A stretch of DNA of 64,000 bases from Paragonimus westermani (taxonomy: Eukaryota; Platyhelminthes; Trematoda; Plagiorchiida; Troglotrematidae): assembly GCA_008508345.1 (NCBI GenBank), contig QNGE01000738.1:40484-104483 (forward strand). The letters run 5' to 3'. The position numbers and the translations under genes were made by a program. The notes beneath the pieces were generated by a model that was not told the DNA's origin, did no database searches, and saw only the letters and a program-made list of their open reading frames with translations. Below, piece by piece: positions 11,401 through 20,730 of this stretch; the first letter of the stretch is position 1; the number at the start of each line of letters is the position of its first letter.

Positions 11401-11803
11401 CTATTTCCCTGTGTTGACTGGAAAGTCTCGCAAACTGTCTACAGGATCCATTTGGAACCTTTGTTGGATTAAACTGAATCGGTAGTATTTAGTGACCTAA
11501 GAAGGAACCCATCCATTGAAGCGTACTAAGCCAGCTATTTCGAAAACGGAATTAAACATTCTAAACGTTGTGAAAGAGTTTCAGTTAAAAATACTTGATC
11601 ACTACTCACTCGCACATCAAACATTCAAGATGAACCGATTCATACTTCCATCTCTTTAAGGATTACGCAAATACACTGCCCACCTTTGTGGGACAAAATA
11701 TTTTACAAGGTCAAGTGAAAACATCTGTGTAACTTGAAGTCTGAGTTTCGTGCTATGAGCGACGGCCGAGGATCGTCAATTCCCCTTCTAAATTACAAAC
11801 TAC

Positions 11804-12390
11804 TGTTAGATTTGTTGAAGCTCGCCCGGTCCGTTTGTCGTCTTTGTTGGGTATGATGCGGAGCGATGAATTCGTTGAGGCATGTTCGGTTTGTTTTGTA
11901 AAACGCCGATCCTAAATTTGACATTATCAATCCGTGCAGTATGCAGCAAACAGTCGTGATGAACTTTGTGCCATAACTGCACAGTAGTTGATTTATTCCT
12001 TTCACGACTATCATTGCTTATCTAGTAGAACTTCTCTTCTTGCTATTGCTTGAAACATACCCACCTTCATCCGCACCCGATTGTTTGTATGAGCCCATTT
12101 CCAGTTAACTGGTGGCCGTTGGCGGGTACGTATTTTGATTACTCCATTTTGAACGCCTTCCTGTTGGATAGTTTGTGTATCCGGTTAATTCACATCCAAG
12201 TTGAAAAAGCATCTTTGTTGTAATTTTATTCAAAATAGTATCGTAGAAATTCCAGTCCCTTCGATAGCCTTTTCTGACGTTCTTTGGACTTGATGGATAG
12301 TCCCGTTACCCCGACCGTCTGAATAGGCGTTGTTGGAATTGTCGAGTACGCGTTACTGAGTAAATTACCCTCAGGTCGCCAGGAGTGACT
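11804..12390 (+). repeat. 5' LTR of BEL/Pao copy 1
   Basis: Only 11804-11939 is supported by direct repetition at the 3' end; the right border is inferred from the start of gag-like coding sequence near 12412. It begins TG as LTRs do. I could not place a primer-binding site with confidence. Confidence 0.6.
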
Positions 12391-12399
12391 TAACAGCAC

Positions 12400-13158
12400 T
12401 TGGATAACGTGGTTTCAAGTCATTGCTGGATTCCGATCCTCCAGGTGGAACCAGTTGATGGATCGTCACGACGCTTTTATGGATTTCTTAGTAATTTCGA
12501 AAACACTGTTGTGAACAGATTAAACGATGATAACCAAAGGCTTTCATATTTGATTTGTTATCGCCGTGGTAAGGCGAAGGAATTCATAGAGCATTGTGTG
12601 CTCTTACCTGGGTCGGCGGGATATCGAGAAGCCATAGAAATGCTCACAAGTCAGTTTGGTCGCCCATATCAGACCGTTCAGTCTGTAACGCATGTACTGT
12701 TTGGTGGCTCCAAGTTAGGTGTTTCTGACCTGGATGGTCTCAGGCGCTTAGCCACCCGAATGCGGGCGTGTAACATCACGCTGTTCCAAGTAGGTGGGTC
12801 AGGAGGGTTGGATGAGTCTACTAATTTGATCCGGGTTGTTGAACGATTGCCAAGAGGTCTACAGGACAGATGGGCTGATATGGTAGACAATATAATTATC
12901 GCCAGGAGAGAGCCTACCTTCATTGGGCGTCATCACATTTCGACGCATGATGACGTGTCACCACGTACGCCCAAGATAAACGAAGAGGCTGTACAATGTG
13001 GTGCACCTTCTACAAGTCCAAACGGTGTTCTTTTGGACTTTGTACCTGTTTGGTCAGTGATCCGAACGTGCTCCATTGTGACATGCATTTACAGACGATC
13101 GTTCGGATATTACCTTAGTAGACGACAGAGTAGCTGGCAAGCCCGATTTGCAGAATAG
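12400..13158 (+). pseudogene. gag: BEL/Pao gag-like region
   Basis: A 252-codon frame, the longest open frame in the window. Residues about 15-180 carry the DUF1759 pattern: FYGFLSNFENTV near the start, LSYLICYRRGKAKEFI in the middle, an FGRP..V stretch, then LDGLRRLATRM and LPRGLQDRWADM. The product would form the particle that packages element RNA. The frame starts without a recognised ATG; upstream sequence is non-coding. The C-terminal 60 residues lack an intact CCHC knuckle and run out of frame before the protease. The same segment can be read, more degraded, at 29289-29720 on minus. Confidence 0.85.
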
Positions 13159-13672
13159 TCCCTGTCGACTCTCTGTTCGTACTCTACATGACACTCGTAT
13201 GGTACCATATCAACCAATGGCATTTGAAGTCAAATCTCTGAACAGGGCCAAAACAATCCCTATAGAGTTAGCTTATACTGGTGATAAATTACCGGCTGAA
13301 CAGATCGATAGGCCATCCCCGATAGAGTTGCAACAGTGGACTCACCTAAGAGGAATTGAATTTGCCGGTATCTTAGACAAAAGCATAGGGGTTCTTATTG
13401 AATGCGATGTTCCCGAGGCTCACTGGATATTAAAACGAAGAACAGGAACCAGAAAGAAACCGTATGCTGTTAGAGCAGTCTTTGGGTGGAGCCTCAGGGT
13501 TGCAATTCGCGCTGCACCTGGAATGCCCAAGTGTGTAAACCACGTGGGTGCTCGGCTGGTGTTTCTGGGAGACAAAATTCAGAGAATGTTTAAGTTGGAA
13601 TTCGGTGAGCAGGGAATCTCGGAAAAAAGAGCTCTGTCATTCGAGGACAACGAAACCCTAGTTAAGGCGTAG
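13148..13672 (+). pseudogene. pol: BEL/Pao aspartic protease region (DUF1758)
   Basis: A 174-codon frame overlapping the end of the gag frame by about 10 bases in another phase, suggesting a -1 or +1 join in the ancestor or a later frameshift. Recognisable DUF1758 blocks are VRTLHDTRMVPYQPMAFEV, then WTHLRGIEFAGI, then IECDVPEAHWILKRRTG, then PYAVRAVFGWSL, in the usual order. The N-terminal catalytic DSGS-type motif is not visible in this frame. The protease would process the Gag-Pol polyprotein. The equivalent of 13350-13560 is found in copy 2 around 28050-28260. Confidence 0.85.
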
Positions 13673-13673
13673 G

Positions 13674-14520
13674 CTTCTCCATTTTTTTCGGACGGCCACT
13701 ATGAAATAGGTCTGCCATTGCGAACAGGGATTAATCAACTACCTGATAGTCGTGCGATGTGCGATCGACGTCTGCACTCACTTAAACTAAGGCTAATTAG
13801 AGATGCCACAGTGAAATCGAAGTATGCAGCTGTCATATCCAACCAACTTAGCAAGGGCTAAATAAGAAAGGTTTCCCTCTAAAGCGTTACTCGTGCTAGA
13901 CGGTGGTATCTACCACATCATCCAGTACTTAACCCGAATAAGCCGGACAAAGTGAGAATAGTGTTTGATTGAGCAGCCGCATATCAAGGAGTGCCTCTTA
14001 AACACGTTTTGCTGCAAGGGCCTGATGTTACTAACAATCTTATTGGAGTGCTCCTCCATTTTCGCAAGCATGCGATAATCATCACGACAGATATTGAGGA
14101 AATGTTTTCGAAATTTCGGGTTCGGGAATGTGACAGGTGGGCTTTAAGCTTTCTGTAGGGGAGCTCACCTTTGTTCGATGAACCTCCTGAGGTATTTGAA
14201 TTGAGTGTCCACCCTTTTGGTGCCAATTCCTTACCATTCCGTGTAAACTCTGCGCTTCAACGGGTTGCTACTGACCATGAACAGGATTTTATGCCCTCAG
14301 CGCTATCAGCTATAAAGGAGAACTTCTATGTGGACGACTGTTATCTGTCGAAATGATTGAGGAAACTATGTTTGTTGTAGACGAACTTCGCGCCTTGTTA
14401 CAGAAGGATGGGTTTCACCTTACAAAGTTGATATCTAATAGCTCTGAGATTGTTGAGCATATATCCTTGGAGGATAGACTGTGCAAAACTGTTAACTTAG
14501 ATCTAGGGTGTTTTGACTAT
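13674..14520 (+). pseudogene. pol: BEL/Pao reverse transcriptase
   Basis: Read across frames. About 13690-13770 has the W-x-E-x-x-Y-x-x-GLP-like lead-in. At 13902-13970 is the HHPVLNPNKPDKVRIVFD block that opens BEL/Pao RT. TTDIEEMF (about 14085-14105) carries the first catalytic Asp. PLFDEPPEVFELSVHPFGA (about 14168-14225) and LQRVATDHEQDF follow, then ENFYVDDC (about 14320-14340) with the catalytic YVDD intact. LRALLQKDGFHLTK follows. Several stops (for example a TGA in the VRIVFD block) and frameshifts make it non-functional, although the active-site residues survive. Confidence 0.9.
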
Positions 14521-14524
14521 TAAA

Positions 14525-15315
14525 GAACCTTGGGGTTGACATGGGATGTGGTAAATGGTTGCTTCCAGTTTCAAGTGCACCTTGTGGAGACGTCTTATAC
14601 CACGAGGGGTACATTAAAATGCTTTGCTTATTTATATGACCATTTAAGAGTATTTGCCTTAACGCTACTTCCAGCTCGTAAGCTGCTGCAAGACCTCTGT
14701 GGCCGGGGTCTTGGTTTAGATAGTTTACTAAAAGAAACCGATCGTCTAACCTGAGAGAATTGGCTGACAAACGTCCGATCTGTTAAATCAGTTAGAATGC
14801 TTTGTTATGTTCCTCGGGATATTTCTACAGCCATGGGAATAGAACTTTGATTGTTTTTTAATGAGTCTGAGATAGGATACGGTCTAGTTGGTTGTATTGG
14901 GTTGATAGCATTGAGCGGTTCGGTTGAGTGCTCCTTCATTCTAGGCAAATCAAGAGTGGTACCGCGCAAGACAATTAATATCCCGAGACTTGAACTCACG
15001 GCGGCTGTCCTCGCAGTATGACTGATGCGGCTGCTTGTGGACGAACTGAAAATGTGTATCGACCGCGTAGTTTTTTGGACGGACTCAATGATGGTACTGC
15101 AATATATTCGCAGTACCAAGTCACGCTTTGCGATATTCGTTCCGAAGCGAGTGAGGTTAATATGTGAGTGGACCACTATATCACAGTGGAGAAATGTGCC
15201 CTTCCAGCTGAACCCGGCCGATGTAGCATCGAGAGGAGATTCATATTTATCTTACCATGAGATGGACCATTGGCTTCGGGGACCGGAGTTTCCAGAACGT
15301 TCAGAGAGCAGCTGA
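14525..15315 (+). pseudogene. pol: BEL/Pao connection and RNase H region
   Basis: LTWDVVNGCFQFQV (about 14533-14575) and LLPARKLLQDLCGRGL correspond to the conserved post-RT connection. An ALSGSVECSF stretch leads to SRVVPRKTINIPRLELTAAV (about 14950-15010), the RLEL RNase H hallmark. RVVFWTDSMMVLQYI (about 15067-15111) carries a further catalytic-type Asp. VPFQLNPADVASRG (about 15196-15240) closes the domain in the usual N-P-A-D form. Stops occur within. The product would remove RNA from the RNA/DNA hybrid during replication. Confidence 0.88.
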
Positions 15316-15589
15316 CCAAAGTTATCATTCTCTACTGCACTGACAAACGAAGACTGCGAGGTTAGGTGTGTTTTAGTTGTTGAGTCTGTAAATACAGTGA
15401 ATACCATTTTGAATTATGTTATACCATGATATTTTAATTGGTTAAAATTAGTGAAGGCAGTGGCAGGGCGCTCTCGCTTCGTTAGGTTCATCTGCTCACT
15501 AAAGTCTGAAGGCCAAGAAGATCTGTTGGAGTCAGGGCCACCGAGTGTATTCGAACTGTAACGAGAAACTAATAAGTTGATCACGCCTG

Positions 15590-16470
15590 TTCAGGAACAG
15601 TGTTTTTCAGATGACATGAAGTACCTCAAGGCTAACCCCATTGACAAGAGACGTATAAGCCGTCTGCCCAGGTTGAGATCAGTACTAATAGACGGTTTAT
15701 CGTGTCTTGGGGGGAAGAACATTTAGTGGCGCTGAAATAAACGATACAGTGCCCGTTGTTTTGCCATCACACGGCACAGTCACAGAGCATATAGTTAAGC
15801 ATCACCACGAGATGGAAGGTAACATGAGTACCAACCAAGTAATTGCATCTATTCGGACGAAATTTTTGGCGTTAAAAAGAATGTCGTGATTACTAAGTGC
15901 TATAGATGCAGATAACTGAGCCATGTGAGCAGCTAACGGCTCCAATACCAATAAATAGATTGACTGGTGATGGGCATCCATTCCGGTATAATGGAGTGGA
16001 CTATTTTGGTCCCTTCAAGGTCAAGATAAGTAGAAGCGAACACAAGTATTACGGCTGTGTTTATTTGTTTTCAGGCTCGTGTTATTCATTTGAAGGTTGT
16101 CCATTCACTGTCTACTGTTTTGTTCATGATGACACTTGCTAGATTTGTCAGTAGACGAGGAGCACCGGATGCGATATATAGCGACAAAAACACCGACTTC
16201 GTGGGAGCAGATTCAGAGCTGAAGAAGAGGCTGAAAGCTTTGGATGAAAGGAAAGTTGCTGACTGCTTGCTACTTCATAAAGTTGACTGGCATTCTAACC
16301 CACCTGGAGCCAGCCGTCGAGATAGAATGATAAGAACCATTCGGCTGGTACATACTTCCATCACTCACCAGCAGACTATAAATGAGGAGGCACTGCTCAT
16401 TTACATAGTAGAGGTGGAACGAATAATTAACGATCGTCCGCTTTTGCCTATTTATGATGATCCTTAAAAT
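15590..16470 (+). pseudogene. pol: BEL/Pao integrase
   Basis: Zinc-binding HHCC-like part around 15600-15900 (a HHHEM stretch at about 15802), then the core: DYFGPFKVK (first Asp), VIHLKVV, and PDAIYSDKNTDFVGAD (about 16168-16215, second Asp). The block normally containing the third acidic residue (WERMIRTIR type) reads RRDRMIRTIR, so Glu is replaced by Asp and adjoining residues are lost. EVERIINDRPLLPI follows. Reading needs several frames. Integrase joins the DNA copy to the chromosome; this one is dead. Confidence 0.87.
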
Positions 16471-16860
16471 CCGAAGGTACTGGGACTTAGTAATTTGTTA
16501 TCGCTTCGGGGGTTTTCTGAACGACGATGTTACAGTATCAGAGAGCTATACTAAGAGGTGGATGTGAGCCCAACATCTCGCTTACGTAGTTTAGAAACAC
16601 CAGCGACGTGAACACCTCTTTGGGTTACAAGCTTATCACAAGTAATCCACTACCTCATGTGACTCGCAAGTAGGGGACGTCGTCCTCTTTTGTGACACAT
16701 CAACTCTTCGGGGTGTTTGGTCGAAAGTTGTAGTTACCAATGCATCCTCAGAATCAGACAGTCACGTAAGACAAGTATTCGTGGAAACACCACAAGGTTT
16801 CGTAAGGCGTGATATGAGGTCGCTTTGCTTTCTGGAAGGGCATGACAGGAGGTAATTCTG
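16471..16860 (+). pseudogene. BEL/Pao C-terminal domain (DUF5641-like)
   Basis: In one frame from about 16670 comes VGDVVLFCDTSTLRGVW, then SDSHVRQVFVETPQGFVRRD and a closing RSLCFLEG. This is the post-integrase domain found in BEL/Pao polyproteins. The preceding 200 bases are more degraded. It ends about 100 bases before the 3' LTR, as expected. Confidence 0.8.
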
Positions 16861-16954
16861 GTATGTGGAGAGCTGTTCAAAGGTTTTCAGTGACTTATCA
16901 CCCAATGGTCTTCGTGGTTTTTTGTAGAAAGCCCAAATGGCTTTCAGGACCCGG

Positions 16955-17089
16955 TGTTGGATTTGTTGAAGCTCGCCCGGTCCGTTTGTCGTCTTTGTTG
17001 GGTATGATGTGGAGCGATGAATTCGTTGAGGCGTGTTCGGTTTGTTTGTAAAACGCCGATCCTAAATTTGACTTCATCAATCCCTGCGG
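16955..17089 (+). repeat. Partial 3' LTR of BEL/Pao copy 1
   Basis: Repeats 11804-11939 with about eight differences. Similarity fades after 17089, so most of the LTR body is absent or has diverged. A 7-bp perfect inverted repeat, GAAAGCC and GGCTTTC, sits just upstream at 16927-16945. Confidence 0.85.
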
Positions 17090-17249
17090 CAGTCATCTTT
17101 GAAGTGAGAATAAATTCAAACGAAAACCAAAGTTTTCAAAACATCTCGAGTTTCACAGTTTAATGTGAATTCAAATGGTTCATCCCTTTAAAGCGTCATC
17201 AACGCGAAAAGAATTGCTAGGAGTGAACTTACGAAAGCTACCGGCTTAA

Positions 17250-18058
17250 TAGGAATGACCAGTGTGAAGCAGGTGATCTTAGAAGGACCAAGTCGTTTTC
17301 GAGTCAGTCTGAGAAATCCTGCACTAAACCAACTTCTATGGTGGGCGCAACGTAATGTGCGCCGTACAGAATAATTGCATTTACTGTTATGATCAATAGG
17401 CAAACACTAACACATAACTACAAAGTTCTGTATTGATGATTACGTCCTGCTTGTTGTGCTGAGTTTCTGAGTTTGTTTGTTCTGATGACCGTTTCACCTT
17501 GTTGACTAACTAACTGAAGACTGCTTTAATATTGACTATGTGGACCCATAAGGTTGTCTGTAAAGTGCAAGATGTGAGACAAAAAGCGACGCTCGTTTCA
17601 ACTGGAATGATGTCTGGATCGTCCTTACTTTGCAACAAAATAGCTACAGTGAATTTCCGGTTCAATAGACCGACAGCTGTAACCGGTAGAGCAGTCAAGA
17701 ACAATGGAACACCAGATCCAATTTCGTTAATGGTGGAAGAGCGAACTGAGCCTATTCCCTCCTTTGTCGAGGATGGTGGGAACCTTGCGAAGGTGTCTAA
17801 GCTATTTAATCCCGAGCGCATGAACCAAACTATTACTTGTAGAGCGCTCACTTACAGGTTGGGGAAACCGGAAGGGTATGCAGAAGAACACACGTTGGCT
17901 GACCGAGAACGTCAATTAAAAATACGGCTGTCTTGATATTGCCTCAAAGTGACCCAAACGTCCTCGAAAAAGAATGAGGTGGCTACCACAGCAACGCGAC
18001 ACGTTGTTCTACACTGTGCAGGCGGCTTCAAAATAACGGAACTCTTAATCCCTTAACC
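17250..18058 (+). pseudogene. Immunoglobulin-superfamily-like fragment
   Basis: The main frame (about 17541-17936) looks like a C2-type Ig domain. HKVVCKVQDVRQKATLV gives a B-strand Cys followed by the (A/R)-(P/Q)-K-A pattern. About 95 residues later NQTITCRALTYRLGKPEGYA gives the F-strand Cys with an N-glycosylation-like NQT. This layout resembles the second Ig domain of nephrin/Kirre/Robo-type adhesion receptors. Upstream, about 17264-17310 reads VKQVILEGPSRFRVSL, like the start of a preceding Ig domain. The frame hits TGA at 17934-17936. Beyond it, HVVLHCAGGF (from 18002) resembles the next B strand but lies in a shifted phase. The Trp expected after the first Cys is missing. It is either a pseudogene or exons with errors, and no convincing splice sites bound it. 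Confidence 0.42.
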
Positions 18059-19190
18059 ATCGTTCTACGCTCGCTTTATCATTAGTCGGTTTTGAGGTTT
18101 GATTTGAATTTTGCATCATTTTTCCATTCGAGTGGAACTGTGATATCCATACTCTCCGTACATAAACAAAAGTGCAGCTTAATTAAACACTATCTAACCC
18201 CTGTCCACATGTATTGTAGTTAAAACTTCCGTACTTGTGATTTCGTCGCTGAGAATCGTAGTGAATGTCATAATAACCTTCACAACCTTATTGTTTGTTG
18301 TGTGTCTAGAGACGGTTGACAAGTTTTTGGACTCACACAGTCATACGCATACGTGGGATCAGTTCAACGTTTCGAATAGCCTCTTCAATTCATCAGAGTT
18401 AAATGATGTTCTGGTAAGAGGTTTGTTCGCAGTTAGTCACGGCTATACCAGAAACAGTTCTTCACATATTTACGTTAAGCAGTATTTGGCTAGAAGAATT
18501 TCAATATATACAACTAGCTTATACGACTTATTGTTCGAAACGAGCCTTGATAATCAGCAACACAGGTAGTAAAGTGTTAGGGGGACATTGCCCTTAGTTA
18601 AATATGGGCGCCGAAAGCGTGTTTAACGTAACTGACCTTATTGAGTTAACCACTTTTAGATGTAACGCAATAGCTCAGTATTATAACTAATAACATGCCA
18701 GTCACTCTGATAACCTTGCCCCTCTTGAACAAACAGAACACTACCAGATAATGTGAATCATTTAACTATATACACACACACAGCAGTTCAAAAACTGAGG
18801 GAAATCTGGACAATCTAGGACCGCTTGTGATACAAGTAATCCATTACATTTGTTCAATATCGATCAGATGTGCCATTGCAAATTCAATGCAGAATGAATA
18901 ACATCTAAGCTCCTATGGGTGGGACCAACAGGTGGTCCGGTGCGTGACCTGCTCTCCGAATGGAATGCAGTAATACCACGTCACAAATGATCCGTTGCAA
19001 TCAGAAGGTGAACGATTAAAGATACATCAGAAAAATATGAAACGAACAGGTGATTAGTTTTTGATGTAATCTCTGTATCGCCCACAGATAATCTCTCAGC
19101 ATTCTTTCTTTCTAGAAAATGGTTCAGAGTATGCATTTTAAGAGAGCCCCAATGTAGAGTTCAGTTCAGCTCCATACACTGAAGTCCATG
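18059..19190. other. No gene recognised
   Basis: One 110-codon frame (18237-18569) opens without ATG and has a hydrophobic N-terminal stretch, with a donor-like GTAAGA inside at about 18414. It matches nothing I know and is within chance length. Confidence 0.4.
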
Positions 19191-19194
19191 GGTA

Positions 19195-19245
19195 CTGATG
19201 ATGTCACCCGGATTGGTGACGAAACGTTTTGCAACCTAAATGGCA
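19195..19245 (+). ncRNA. Hammerhead-like motif
   Basis: CTGATGA (19195-19201), one extra T, a perfect 6-bp stem II (GTCACC 19203-19208 with GGTGAC 19215-19220, loop CGGATT), then GAAA (19221-19224) and CGTTTTGC. The core is canonical apart from the single base before stem II, the same departure as in the PLE motifs at 8.9 and 10.2 kb. I cannot place stems I and III securely. The surrounding 19140-19330 is probably part of a dispersed repeat, perhaps a PLE end. Confidence 0.5.
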
Positions 19246-20039
19246 AGCTCGGCGAACAATCGAATTCCCGAATCATTGGCCAGAACCACAAACAACACCA
19301 ATATTTTCAGTAATCAGTAAGCCCTAATCTACTGAACCTTGTGAAACGGATTGACAACTCTGTTAGTGGACACAACCAGGATGTTGTGAAAGGATTACAA
19401 CAATACTGCACTAGAGCGAGATGTATACGGGTTGCTTAATGGAGCCTTTAAACTTTATCATTGTAGAAAATTCCCAGCGAAGCTGTAAAAAATACTTTGT
19501 ACCGAACAAGCTTGTTTCTCCCATTGAATCATCATTAGGATAAAATGCGTTAAAATTCATACCATAGTTTCACAAGGGAATCATTAACAGGATAGACGGA
19601 GAGGAGATGTTTAATGAGGCTAGTCAATTCAATGTGAAACTTTTATCAAACGCCCACTTGAATAATGGGTCTTGAATGGCTTAAAGGGTGGGGGCTGACC
19701 AAAGTATTTTGACGATTTGAACAAAACGTTTCTTGATTTACAGAAGTGGGTTTCCGTAATACTCGGAATGAAGGACTTGGAATAGCCCTAGAAGTCGTCC
19801 TCGACTCGAAACCTCTCACGAAAATAACAAAAAACTACGCACTTGTTGCAGTAGGCATTTCTTATTCACGAAACAAAAAGCCGAATCTATGGTTGCACAA
19901 CAACATTGAATAACTCACAATCTACCTTCATCTGATCGTATTGGCACACACAGCCATACAATAGAGGACAAAGAAATTACCGAATAATGGAAGGCATAAC
20001 ACAGACTGTTCGTCCAGTCACGATGCGATACCTTTAGCG

Positions 20040-20730
20040 CCATCTTTGGACCGGTTCGTTGTTAGATCTTCTTTTGTTTGGAGGTTTGGACAAGCAGTGA
20101 ATCGAGTAGACTTTCAACAGTTTCACAGAAGAACTACAATAGATTCAGCTGTGGACAAAATCCCGCGCGTCACTGACCTCGGATGGGTGTCCTTAACTGA
20201 GCACTTTAAGCAAAATGCGCCCATCACCTTGACAGATTGATCCGAATCCATCAGGTGCGATAGTATGGTGTTGCTAACTGATTTCGTTAGTTTAATTTTG
20301 AGCCATGCTGGATGGTGTTCACGGAGCCGTTCAGACAACACAACTCGTTCCACGGGAACAAGTGAACAGGTATAGACAAAAAGAGGCTGCAAAAGCGAGT
20401 AATTCACCTTTCAGAAGTGGGCACAAAACCGGATTAGAAGTGTGATAGACACGTAATTTAGCGACGAAAAGTGTTAAATTGACAGCCTAGGCATGATAGT
20501 TTCTGTTGGCGGTTTGCCCGTGAAAGTTAGACGGATGTGTACAGTCTATCTTCTGTTAGATGCGGTCGGACTTCTTCACTCCGCTGTTGTATAGTTCTGT
20601 CTATAAACATTCCCAGGTAAGCATATTGCAATCCTATTGTACTTACGCATGTCAATCCCTGGGTAATTGTATCATCTTTGAAACTTCTCATGGTTCTTCT
20701 TGTCAGCCAGTTATTTAGGTGTCCTTTCAA
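20040..20730 (-). mobile_element. Penelope-like element remnant with GIY-YIG-type endonuclease end
   Basis: On minus, about 20380-20350 reads FTCSRGTSC, the F-x-C-x-C lead-in of PLE endonucleases. After a frameshift come LSERLREHHPAWL (about 20325-20285), KSVSNTILSHLMDS, and THPRSVTRGILSTAES (about 20190-20140), which together are the GIY-YIG endonuclease tail. Upstream (20730-20527) a frame with LGMFIDRTIQQ fits the linker between RT and endonuclease. No RT palm was recognised further upstream. Stops follow at about 20123. The plus-strand frame at 20046-20240 is its shadow. Confidence 0.75.

Larger units (their letters stand above)
11804..17089 (+). mobile_element. BEL/Pao LTR retrotransposon, copy 1
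   Basis: The shared terminal sequence starts TGTTAGATTTG at 11804 and TGTTGGATTTG at 16955. Between the two lie, in order, gag (DUF1759 type), DUF1758-type aspartic protease, RT, RNase H, integrase and the C-terminal DUF5641-like domain, which is the BEL/Pao order. The two terminal segments (11804-11939 and 16955-17089) differ at roughly eight positions including a one-base gap, so the insertion is not recent. Every domain except part of gag and protease is broken by stops or frameshifts. The 3' LTR seems truncated after about 135 bases. A more decayed relative lies on the minus strand at about 26.2-31.0 kb. Confidence 0.9.

Noticed and set aside
18371..18401. Minus-strand CTGATGA followed by GAAACG, hammerhead-like
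   Set aside because: Only about three pairs can form between the two motifs, so there is no credible stem II.
18237..18569. 110-codon frame with hydrophobic N-terminus as a secreted protein
   Set aside because: No ATG start, no recognised domain, and stop-free runs of this size are expected a few times by chance in a window of this length.
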